From Tranquillimonas alkanivorans (GTDB lineage Bacteria; Pseudomonadota; Alphaproteobacteria; Rhodobacterales; Rhodobacteraceae): DNA of 64,000 bases. The notes beneath the pieces were generated by a model. It was not told the origin of the DNA. It was given only the letters and a program-made list of their open reading frames with translations, and searched no databases. Within the stretch, counting starts at the first letter, position 1. Every line of letters starts with the position of its first letter. Positions 17,654 to 25,375 of this stretch are shown here, piece by piece. A program made the translations under genes and the position numbers. The stretch is from NCBI RefSeq assembly GCF_900115595.1, contig NZ_FOXA01000004.1, forward strand, positions 124,001 through 188,000, written 5' to 3'.

Positions 17654-18748
17654 ATGGCTGACGTCGTGAATTACGGGATCATCGGCTGCGGCATGATGGG
17701 GCAGGAACACCTGCGCAACATCGCGCTGCTACCCAATGCGCGGGTCGCTGCCATCTACGAGCCCGACGCCTACATGGCCGGCGCGGCCAAGGCCATCGCG
17801 CCGAACGCGACTATGTATCATTCACTGTGGGACCTGCTGGCGCACGAGCCGCTCGATTGCCTGCTCATCGCCTCGCCCAACCACCTTCACGTCAGCCAGA
17901 TGGAGGAGATCGCCGCCCGCCGCCCGCTGCCATTGCTGGTGGAAAAGCCGCTCTATACCGAGCCGGGCGAGGTCGAGCGGCTGGAGGCCATCGCGCGCCG
18001 GTATCCCGCGCCGATCTGGGTGGCGATGGAATACCGCTACATGCCGCCGATTCAGACCTTCATCGACGAGGTCGAGCGCGCCACCGGCGGCGTCACCATG
18101 CTCACCATCCGCGAGCATCGTTTCCCGTTCCTGAAGAAGGTCGGCAACTGGAACCGCTTCAACCGCTGGTCGGGCGGCACGCTGGTCGAGAAGTGCTGCC
18201 ATTTCTTCGACCTCATGCGCCTGATCCTGAAGTCCGATCCGGTGCGGATCATGGCCAGCGCGGGGCAGGCGGTGAACCACCTCGACGAGCGCTACAACGA
18301 AGAGACGCCGGACATCTGGGACTCGGCCTATGTCATCGCAGAGTTCGCCTCGGGCGCCCGCGCCATGCTGGACCTGTGCATGTACGCCGAGGGCTCTCGG
18401 TACCAGGAGGAGATCACCGCCGTGGGCCCCAAGGGCAAGATCGAGGCGCTGGTGCCGGGACCGTCCCGCTTCTGGCCGACGCATCTGGGCGCGCCGCCGG
18501 TGCCGCAGGTCGTCGTCTCCCCGCGTGAGCCGAAGGGCCCGCAGACGGTCGAGATCCCCGTGGACCCGAAGCTGCTGGAGGCCGGGGACCACAACGGCTC
18601 GACCTTTTACCAGCACGTCCGCTTCAACGCGGTGGTCCAGGGGCGCGGCGACGTCGAGGTGACGGTCGAGGACGGCCGCCGCGCCGTGGCCATGGGCCTT
18701 GCAGCGCAGGAGGCGGCGAGCTTGGGAGAGGTGGTCCGGCTTGTGTAA
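17654..18748 (+). CDS. Gfo/Idh/MocA-family NAD(P)-dependent protein
   Basis: 364 residues. Amino-terminal Rossmann fold with GIIGCGMMG (8-16) and the family EKP motif at 97-99, then the alpha/beta carboxy domain with GGTLVEKCCHFFDLM near 180, where most dehydrogenases have an aspartate before the conserved histidine. Such enzymes are sugar dehydrogenases, but a branch works as NAD-dependent glycosidases, including sulfoquinovosidases. It follows the GntR gene by 8 bases with AGGCAGG before the start, so it belongs to the same regulon as the divergent monooxygenase/TRAP genes. Release of a sulfosugar from its glycoside would fit, as no classical glycosidase is nearby. Substrate unproven. Confidence 0.9.
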   Translation: MADVVNYGIIGCGMMGQEHLRNIALLPNARVAAIYEPDAYMAGAAKAIAPNATMYHSLWDLLAHEPLDCLLIASPNHLHVSQMEEIAARRPLPLLVEKPLYTEPGEVERLEAIARRYPAPIWVAMEYRYMPPIQTFIDEVERATGGVTMLTIREHRFPFLKKVGNWNRFNRWSGGTLVEKCCHFFDLMRLILKSDPVRIMASAGQAVNHLDERYNEETPDIWDSAYVIAEFASGARAMLDLCMYAEGSRYQEEITAVGPKGKIEALVPGPSRFWPTHLGAPPVPQVVVSPREPKGPQTVEIPVDPKLLEAGDHNGSTFYQHVRFNAVVQGRGDVEVTVEDGRRAVAMGLAAQEAASLGEVVRLV

Positions 18749-19103
18749 GGAGCGTCGAAGGCGGCTGCGCGCTTCGCTGTCACCCCCGCGCAAGCGAGGG
18801 CCTTTCACCACCCGCGGGCCGACGGTGGAGCCAGCGGCGGGAGGTTCCCACTTTCGTGGGGATGACCGGGCGATGCTCTGACACTACGCCTCACCGCTTT
18901 CCACCCACTCCCACTGGGCCAACGGGCGGGGCAGTCGCCCGTCCGCCCACCGACGGGCTCTGCCTTCCGCACGGGGCCAATGGCCTCCGCGGCTCTCGCG
19001 ATGACCTGTGCGGCGATGCCCAAGAACCGCACGTGTACCGGGCGGCACTTGCGAGTGCCCGCTTGCCCATTGACGCCACGCCGCCGCCGGGGTTTCTGGC
19101 TGC
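18749..19103. other. 355-base gap holding a dispersed repeat
   Basis: No gene is visible on either strand. It contains the inverted-repeat element at 18779-18866, and a small hairpin GGCACT-TGCG-AGTGCC at 19044-19059. The rest looks like degenerate GC-rich spacer. It separates the GntR/Gfo-Idh pair from the cupin gene, so the cupin needs its own promoter, which I cannot identify. Confidence 0.6.
18779..18866. repeat. 88-base element with GTCACCCC/GGGGATGAC ends
   Basis: Starts GTCACCCCCGCGCAAGCGAGG and ends CCCACTTTCGTGGGGATGAC; the outer ends are inverted repeats of each other and each end carries its own small hairpin (CCCCGCGCAAGCGAGG; CCCACTTTCGTGGG). The middle holds CACC...GGTGG. This is the form of the GTCATCCCCGCGAAAGCGGGG palindromic repeats common in alphaproteobacterial intergenic DNA. 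Only one copy is in the window. Confidence 0.7.
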
Positions 19104-19931
19104 ATGGCTAAATATTTCTCTCCCACCGGTGGCTTGCCGCCGCAGTCGGACCTCTCCACCGGCCGGGCCGCGTTCACCCCGGCCTATGCCGTCATCCCCC
19201 ACGGCGTGATGCGTGACATCGTGACCTCGAAGCTGCCGTTTTGGACCGGCATGCGCGCCTGGGTCATCGCGCGGCCGATGACGGGCTTCGCCGAGACGTT
19301 TTCGCACTATATCGTGGAACTTGAGCCCGGCGGCGGAAGCGAGCGGCCGGAACTGGCCGAGGAGGCGCAGGGCGTGGTCTTCGTCACCGCGGGGCGGCTG
19401 AAGCTGCACCTCGACGGGCGCGAACACCTGCTCGAAGCGGGGGGATACGCCTATATCGCACCCGGCGAGGACTGGCAGCTGCACAACGCAAGCGACGATC
19501 GCTGCACCTTCCACTGGGTGCGCAAGGCCTATGAGACGGTGGACGGCCTGCCGATGCCCGCAAGCTTCGTGACCTCGGACGCCGAGGTCGAGCCGATCGC
19601 CATGCCCGACACGGACGGCGGCTGGGCGACGACGCGCTTCGTGGACCCCGACGACCTGCGCCACGACATGCACGTCAATATCGTCACCTTGCAGCCGGGT
19701 GCGGTGATCCCGTTCCTCGAGACGCACGTGATGGAACACGGGCTTTACGTGTTGCAGGGCAAGGGAGTCTACCAGCTCAATAAGGACTGGGTCGAGGTCG
19801 AGGCGGGCGATTACATGTGGTTGCGCGCCTTCTGCCCGCAATCGTGCTATGCCGGCGGGCCCGAGCCGTTCCGTTACCTGCTTTACAAGGACGTGAACCG
19901 GCACATGCCGCTCAGGCCCGGCGGACGCTGA
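19104..19931 (+). CDS. allE: (S)-ureidoglycine aminohydrolase-like bicupin
   Basis: 275 residues, two cupin domains. The carboxy domain carries the Mn-binding pattern of ureidoglycine aminohydrolase (PFLETHVMEHGLYVLQGKG, with Glu and two His, followed by GDYMWLRAFCPQSCYAGG and the ending YLLYKDVNRH). The enzyme releases ammonia from (S)-ureidoglycine in purine/allantoin breakdown. No other ureide genes are in the window, so this may be an orphan copy. The ATG at 19104 lacks a strong Shine-Dalgarno. It converges with the antiporter gene, with three bases between stops. Symbol given by family resemblance only. Confidence 0.85.
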   Translation: MAKYFSPTGGLPPQSDLSTGRAAFTPAYAVIPHGVMRDIVTSKLPFWTGMRAWVIARPMTGFAETFSHYIVELEPGGGSERPELAEEAQGVVFVTAGRLKLHLDGREHLLEAGGYAYIAPGEDWQLHNASDDRCTFHWVRKAYETVDGLPMPASFVTSDAEVEPIAMPDTDGGWATTRFVDPDDLRHDMHVNIVTLQPGAVIPFLETHVMEHGLYVLQGKGVYQLNKDWVEVEAGDYMWLRAFCPQSCYAGGPEPFRYLLYKDVNRHMPLRPGGR

Positions 19932-19934
19932 GGC

Positions 19935-21857
19935 TCAGTCCTCGCGGTCGCGCTCGCCGCGCCGCCGCTCGGCCGCCTTCTCGTCGAACTGGTCCACGAG
20001 TGCGGTTTCGAGGTCCTTGTTCAGCTCGCGGGCGCGGGCGATGTACGCCTCGTTCTGGGTGACCGGTACGCCGGGGATCCAGAGCCGGGCGAGGTCGCGT
20101 AGCGCCGTGCGGTCGAGCTTGTAGAACGTCCGCTCCATCTCGTTCGCCTCGCGGTCCGACAGGCCCATGTTCTCGAGCACGTAGCGGCCCGCGCGCAGCG
20201 AGCTGTCGAACAGCTCACGCACGATGTCGTTCGCACCGGCGCGGTAAAGCTCGTAGACGTGCACGCGGTCGCGGGCGCGGGCGACGATGTGCAGGTCCGG
20301 CCGCTCGCGCCGGGCGTATTCCACCAGCCGCGTGGCCGAGTCCTTGTCGTCCATCGCCACGACCAGCACCCGCGCGGAGTCCAGCCCGGCCGCGTGCAGC
20401 AGTTCGGGCCGGGCAGGGTCACCGAAGAACCCCTTGAAGCCGAAGCGCCGCATGAGCTGGATGGTGTCCAGGTCGTGATCCAGCACCGTCGTCTTGAACC
20501 CGGCGAGCTGGAGCATCCGGTTGACCACCTGGCCGAAGCGGCCGATGCCGGCGATGATGATCGGGTTCTGCTCGTCGATCTCGTCGTGCTGCGGCGCCTC
20601 CTGACCGTCCTCGACCAGATGCGCCAGCCGGTCATGCGCGATGAAGGCGAGCGGGGTAAGCAGCATCGACAGCGCGATGACCAGCAGAAGGATATCGCCG
20701 ATCTCGGGCGGCAACACGTCCTGCTGAAGCGAGAACGACGTCAGGACGAAGCCGAACTCGCCCGCCTGGGCCAACCCCAGCGTGAACAGCCAGCGGTCGC
20801 GACCCGGCATCTTGAACAGCCGCGCGAGCACGTAGAGCACTAGCCCCTTCACCGCCATCAGGCCCAGTGTCAGACCGATGATCAGGAACGGGGCGCCCAC
20901 CAGCGTGCCGAACTGGATGCCGGCGCCCACGGTGATGAAGAACAGGCCCAGCAGAAGGCCCTTGAACGGCTCGATGTCCGATTCCAGCTCGTGCCTGAAT
21001 TCGCTGTTGGCCAGCACCACCCCGGCGAGGAAGGTGCCGAGCGCGGGGGACAGGCCGACCATGGTCATCAGAAGCGCGATCGAGACGACGATGAGGAGCG
21101 CGAAGGCGGTATAGAGCTCGCGCAGCCGCGCGACGTGGACGTAGTGGAACATCGGGCGCGTGCCGAAAACGCCCAGCAGGATGATCGCCCCCACTGCCGC
21201 CAGCGTCACCAGCGTGACGCCCCAGCCCGGCAGCCCCTCGATCAGCGACATCGCGGCCTCGGCATGGCCGCCGGCCACGGTCTCGGCCTCGTCCCCGCCG
21301 TGATCCGCGCCATGGCCGTCGGTGACCTCGCCCCGGTTCAGGCCGGGGATCGCCAACAGGGGCAGGGCGGCGAGCATCGGGATCACGGCGATGTCCTGCG
21401 TCAGCAGGACCGAGAAGCTGGACCGCCCACCGCCGGTCTGCATCAGACCCTTCTCGGTCAGCGTCTGAAGCACGATGGCGGTCGAGGACAGCGCAAGCGT
21501 CAGGCCGATGGCCAGTGCGAACGAGAACTGCAGTCCCAGTGCCAGCGCGCCGCCGGTGATCAGCGCGGTGGACAGAACGATCTGCGCCCCGCCCAGCCCG
21601 AGCAGCCTGTGGCGCATGTCCCACAGCGCGCGCGGTTCCAGCTCGAGCCCGATGAGGAACAGCATCAGCACGACGCCGAATTCGGCGAAATGCTGCAGGT
21701 CCGCCGTTTCGGCCCCGACCAGCCCGAAGGCCGGCCCGATCAGGATGCCGGCGATCAGGTAACCCAGTACCGAGCCCAGCCCCAGCTTCACGGCGAGCGG
21801 CACCGCGAGCACGGCTGCGGCGAGGTAGAGCGTGGCCTGGAACAGGAAGCTTTCCAT
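19935..21857 (-). CDS. CPA2-family cation:proton antiporter, KefB/KefC-like
   Basis: 640 residues. Amino-terminal Na+/H+ exchanger domain of about 12 helices (residues 1-390), then a cytoplasmic TrkA-N nucleotide-binding domain beginning near 430 (IIIAGIGRFGQVVNRML). A charged, histidine-containing loop (about 175-205, VTDGHGADHGGDEAE) interrupts the membrane part. Probable potassium efflux controlled by nucleotides or glutathione adducts. No ancillary KefF/KefG gene is adjacent. The carboxy tail is highly charged (RRRGERDRED). Seven bases from the Lrp-type gene upstream on the same strand. Confidence 0.9.
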   Translation of the reverse strand: MESFLFQATLYLAAAVLAVPLAVKLGLGSVLGYLIAGILIGPAFGLVGAETADLQHFAEFGVVLMLFLIGLELEPRALWDMRHRLLGLGGAQIVLSTALITGGALALGLQFSFALAIGLTLALSSTAIVLQTLTEKGLMQTGGGRSSFSVLLTQDIAVIPMLAALPLLAIPGLNRGEVTDGHGADHGGDEAETVAGGHAEAAMSLIEGLPGWGVTLVTLAAVGAIILLGVFGTRPMFHYVHVARLRELYTAFALLIVVSIALLMTMVGLSPALGTFLAGVVLANSEFRHELESDIEPFKGLLLGLFFITVGAGIQFGTLVGAPFLIIGLTLGLMAVKGLVLYVLARLFKMPGRDRWLFTLGLAQAGEFGFVLTSFSLQQDVLPPEIGDILLLVIALSMLLTPLAFIAHDRLAHLVEDGQEAPQHDEIDEQNPIIIAGIGRFGQVVNRMLQLAGFKTTVLDHDLDTIQLMRRFGFKGFFGDPARPELLHAAGLDSARVLVVAMDDKDSATRLVEYARRERPDLHIVARARDRVHVYELYRAGANDIVRELFDSSLRAGRYVLENMGLSDREANEMERTFYKLDRTALRDLARLWIPGVPVTQNEAYIARARELNKDLETALVDQFDEKAAERRRGERDRED

Positions 21858-21864
21858 CGAATCC

Positions 21865-22326
21865 TCAGGTCGGGAGCGGCGCGTCGGCCTTGAACTGGTC
21901 CATCACGATCTGGCTGCGCACGCGGCTCACGGCGGGGTGCGGCAGCAGAACCTCGTGCAGCAGGTGATTCAGCGCGGGCAGGTCGGTGCAGAAGATGCGC
22001 AGAAGGTAATCGGCCTCGCCGGTCAGTGTCCATGCGCTGATGATCTCGGGCCGCGTCTCGACAAGGCGGGCGAGCGCGCGGGCCTGGTCGGGCTGGTGGG
22101 TCGCCATCTCGACCTGAACGAAGGCCTGGATCGCCAGTCCCAACCGCGGCGCGTTCAGCCGGGCCGAGTAGCGCTCGATGTATCCGTCCTGCTCCAGCCT
22201 CTGGCGGCGGCGGCCGGCCTGGCTGGGCGAGAGGTTCAGGATCTCCCCCAGCTCCTGCGCCGTCAGGTGCGCGTCCTTCTGAAGCGCTGCCAGAAGGCGC
22301 GAGTCGATGTCGTCCAGATGCGTCAT
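21865..22326 (-). CDS. Lrp/AsnC-family transcriptional regulator
   Basis: 153 residues: helix-turn-helix at about 5-50 (LDDIDSRLLAALQKDAHLTAQELGEILNLS) and the RAM ligand-binding domain after it, with the GEADYLLRIFC core. It is divergent from hppD, a pairing common in this group, so it probably senses an aromatic amino acid or keto acid and controls tyrosine breakdown. The ATG at 22326 is chosen because the family starts just before the LDDID segment; the open frame upstream of it is not conserved-looking. The 138-base divergent region holds AT-rich stretches such as TAGTGTAAATTTG. Confidence 0.9.
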   Translation of the reverse strand: MTHLDDIDSRLLAALQKDAHLTAQELGEILNLSPSQAGRRRQRLEQDGYIERYSARLNAPRLGLAIQAFVQVEMATHQPDQARALARLVETRPEIISAWTLTGEADYLLRIFCTDLPALNHLLHEVLLPHPAVSRVRSQIVMDQFKADAPLPT

Positions 22327-22464
22327 GCGGTGTCCCTGCGTCCGCTGCCGAGGATAGTGTAAATTTGCCGCATGGAAAGAGCCAAAGGTGCCGAAAAATG
22401 CGCAGAACGGGCATGGCTCCGGGATCATTTATGGGCCGATCCAACGCGAACAGGAGGACGTGAG

Positions 22465-23570
22465 ATGGGACCTTTCCCGCATGACGCGCCGAAGGCGGAA
22501 ATCACCGCCGAGAACCCGACCGGCACCGACGGTTTCGAATTCGTCGAATTCGCCCACCCGGAGTCCGAGAAGCTGCGCGAGCTTTTCGCCAAGATGGGCT
22601 ACGTGCACACGGCGACGCACAAGACGAAGAACATCGAGCTCTGGCAGCAGGGCGACATCACTTACGTGATCAACGACGAGCCCGGCAGCCACGCCCGCGA
22701 CTTCGTGGACGAGCACGGCCCCTGCGCCCCCTCGATGGCCTGGCGCGTGGTCGACGCGCAGCACGCGCTGAAACATGCCGTCTCGAAGGGGCCGAGGAAT
22801 ATACCGGCCCCGGAAAGACGATGGAAGTGCCCGCCATCCGCGGCATCGGCGGCTCCCGGATCTACTTCATCGAGGATTACTACGAAGCCAACCCCTATAA
22901 CGCCGAGTTCGACTGGGTGTCGAAGGCACACCCCGAGGGCGTGGGCTTCTTCTATCTCGATCACCTGACCCACAACGTCCACAAGGGCAACATGGACACG
23001 TGGTTCCGGTTCTATGGCGACATCTTCAACTTCAAGGAGATCCGCTTCTTCGACATCGAAGGCAAGTTCACCGGCCTCTTCTCGCGCGCGTTGACCTCGC
23101 GCTGCGGCCGCATCCGAATCCCGATCAACGAGGACCGGGGCGAGACGGGCCAGATCGTCGAGTACCTCAAGCGCTACAACGGCGAGGGGATCCAGCACAT
23201 CGCAGTGGGCGCGCGGAACATCTACGAGTCCCTGGACCGGATCGCGGACAATGGCATCAAGTTCATGCCCAAGCCGCCCGAAACTTACTACGACCTGTCG
23301 TACGAGCGGGTCGTGGGCCATGATGAGCCCAAGGACCGCATGATGAAGCACGGCATCCTGATCGACGGCGAAGGCGTCTTGGACGGGGGCGAGACGAAGA
23401 TCCTGCTCCAGATTTTCTCACGTACCGTGATCGGGCCGATCTTCTTCGAATTCATCGAGCGCAAGAGCGACGAAGGGTTCGGCGAGGGCAACTTCAAGGC
23501 GCTGTTCGAGTCCATCGAGCAGGACCAGATCGACCGCGGCGTCATCGGAGACAAGGCCCCGGCCGAATAA
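22465..23570 (+). pseudogene. hppD: 4-hydroxyphenylpyruvate dioxygenase with a one-base frameshift
   Basis: The enzyme converts 4-hydroxyphenylpyruvate to homogentisate in tyrosine breakdown. The first frame reads from ATG 22465 (AGGAGG upstream) through residue about 108 (HALKHAVSKG), then loses the family sequence. The second frame resumes with MEVPAIRGIGGSRIYFIEDYY and runs intact to 23570, keeping the metal ligands (for example HLTHNVHKG, EGIQHIAV and FFEFIER). Inserting one G into the G-run at 22788-22791 restores AEEYTGPGKT and joins both halves. Apart from this the coding sequence is whole, so it is either a very recent mutation, a phase-variable tract or a sequencing error. Confidence 0.9.
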
Positions 23571-23599
23571 GCAGCGTCCGACAGGGAGGGCGCGACGGA

Positions 23600-23625
23600 G
23601 CGCGGCATCTGCCGCGCCCCTTTTT
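23600..23625 (+). terminator. rho-independent terminator of hppD
   Basis: GCGCGGCA (23600-23607), two-base spacer, TGCCGCGC (23610-23617), then CCC and TTTTT. It also separates hppD from the converging trpD. Confidence 0.85.
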
Positions 23626-23654
23626 CGTGGATCAGGTGAAAGAAGCGGTGGCTG

Positions 23655-24674
23655 TCAGGCCGCGTCCGACGTGATCCGGGCCAGTTGCAGCACCTTGTCC
23701 CGCGCGCGGCCGCTGTCGATGCTGTCGCGCGCCATCTCGGCCCCCTCGCGCAGGTCGGTCGCACGGCCCGCGACGACCAGCGCGGCGGCCGCGTTCAGCA
23801 GCACCGCGTCACGATAGGCGCCGTGCGCCCCTTCGAGCAGTTCGCGAAAAGCGCGGGCGTTGTCGGCAGGCGTGCCGCCGATGATGGATTGGAAGGGATG
23901 CACGGGCAGGCCCGCATCCTCGGGCGCGATCTCGCGCATCGTCACCGCCCCGTCCTCGAGCGCGGCCACCGCCGTGGGCCCCGCGATCGAGATTTCGTCG
24001 GTCCCGTCGGAGCCGTGCACGATCCAGGCCCGCTCGGACCCCAGTTCGGCCAGGGTCTGCGCCATCGGACGGATCACGGCCTCGGAGTAGGCGCCGGTCA
24101 GCTGGCGCTTCACACCCGCCGGGTTGGTCAGCGGGCCGAGGATGTTGAAGATCGTGCGCGTTCCCAGCTCGACCCGCGTCGGGCCGACATGCGCCATGGC
24201 CGGGTGGTGCATCGGCGCCATCATGAAGCCGATGCCGATCTCGTTGAGCGCACGCTCCACGACCTCCGGCCCGACCATGACCTTCACGCCCATCTCGCCG
24301 ATGGCGTCCGCCGCGCCGGATTTCGACGACAGGTTGCGGTTGCCGTGCTTGGCCACGGGCACGCCGGCGCCCGCCACGACGAAGGCCGTGGCGGTCGAAA
24401 TGTTCAGCGTCCCCTTGCCGTCGCCGCCGGTGCCCACGATGTCCATCGCCCCCTCGGGCGCGCGCACGGGCTTGCACTTGGCGCGCATCACCGACGCCGC
24501 CGCGGCGAATTCGGCAACCGTTTCGCCGCGCGTGCGCAGGGTCATCAACAGGCCGCCCACCTGGCTGGGCGTGGCGCGGCCCTCGAACAGGGCGGTGAAC
24601 GCGGTCTCGGCTTCCTCCCGCGTGAGCGGGCGATCGACGGCGGCGGCGATCAGCGGCTTCAGCGTGTTGCTCAT
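23655..24674 (-). CDS. trpD: anthranilate phosphoribosyltransferase
   Basis: Transfers phosphoribose from PRPP to anthranilate, second step of tryptophan synthesis. 339 residues. The PRPP/Mg loop [17 protein letters not shown] (about 78-94) and [15 protein letters not shown] are intact. Its ATG overlaps the trpG stop (ATGA), so translation is coupled. In many relatives trpC follows; here the next gene downstream is the converging hppD, so trpC must lie elsewhere. Confidence 0.97.
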   Translation of the reverse strand: MSNTLKPLIAAAVDRPLTREEAETAFTALFEGRATPSQVGGLLMTLRTRGETVAEFAAAASVMRAKCKPVRAPEGAMDIVGTGGDGKGTLNISTATAFVVAGAGVPVAKHGNRNLSSKSGAADAIGEMGVKVMVGPEVVERALNEIGIGFMMAPMHHPAMAHVGPTRVELGTRTIFNILGPLTNPAGVKRQLTGAYSEAVIRPMAQTLAELGSERAWIVHGSDGTDEISIAGPTAVAALEDGAVTMREIAPEDAGLPVHPFQSIIGGTPADNARAFRELLEGAHGAYRDAVLLNAAAALVVAGRATDLREGAEMARDSIDSGRARDKVLQLARITSDAA

Positions 24675-25252
24675 GCCGGGACCGCCATCTCGTCGAGGAA
24701 GTTCTGCAGCAGCTTGTGACCGTGCTCGGACGCGATGGATTCGGGGTGGAACTGCACGCCGTGGATCGGCAGCGTCTTGTGCGACAGGCCCATGATCGTC
24801 CCGTCCTCCAGGTCCGCCGTCACCTCCAGGCACTCGGGCAGGCTGTCCCGCTCGACCACCAGCGAATGGTACCGCGTCGCCGCGAAGGGCGAGGGCAGGC
24901 CCGCGAACACGTCCTTACCGGTGTGCCGCACGGTGCCGAGCTTCCCGTGCACGATGTCGTTGGCCCGCACCACCCGACCGCCGAAGACCTGTCCGATGGT
25001 CTGGTGCCCCAGGCAGACCCCCAGAAGCGGCGTGCGCGTCTCGGCCGCCGCTTCGGTCAGCGCCAGGCAGATGCCGGCGCGGTCCGGGTCGCAGGGTCCG
25101 GGCGACAGGAGGATCGCGGCGGGGTTCATCGCCATCGCCGCCTGCACGTCCATGGCGTCGTTTCGGCGCACCACCACGTCCGCCCCAAGCTCGCCCAGAT
25201 AATGTACGAGGTTGTAAGTGAAACTGTCGTAGTTATCGATGAGCAGCAGCAT
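24671..25252 (-). CDS. trpG: anthranilate synthase glutamine amidotransferase subunit
   Basis: Supplies ammonia from glutamine to TrpE for anthranilate synthesis. 193 residues. Class I amidotransferase triad: nucleophile C80 (LLGVCLGHQ), H169 and E171 (FHPESI). The oxyanion region [13 protein letters not shown] is intact. The ATG at 25252 starts at the conserved [15 protein letters not shown]; an upstream in-frame extension is not family-like. trpE is not adjacent in this window. Confidence 0.97.
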   Translation of the reverse strand: MLLLIDNYDSFTYNLVHYLGELGADVVVRRNDAMDVQAAMAMNPAAILLSPGPCDPDRAGICLALTEAAAETRTPLLGVCLGHQTIGQVFGGRVVRANDIVHGKLGTVRHTGKDVFAGLPSPFAATRYHSLVVERDSLPECLEVTADLEDGTIMGLSHKTLPIHGVQFHPESIASEHGHKLLQNFLDEMAVPA

Positions 25253-25375
25253 GTGGGCGCGGTTCCTCGGCGTGCAAAGGGGATGAACCCCGGTTAGGGT
25301 CGCGCTATACATGGGCGCAGCCGCCCGCCAGCGTCAAGGCGAGGTGGACAGGCTCGGGCAGGACGGAGACAAGAA

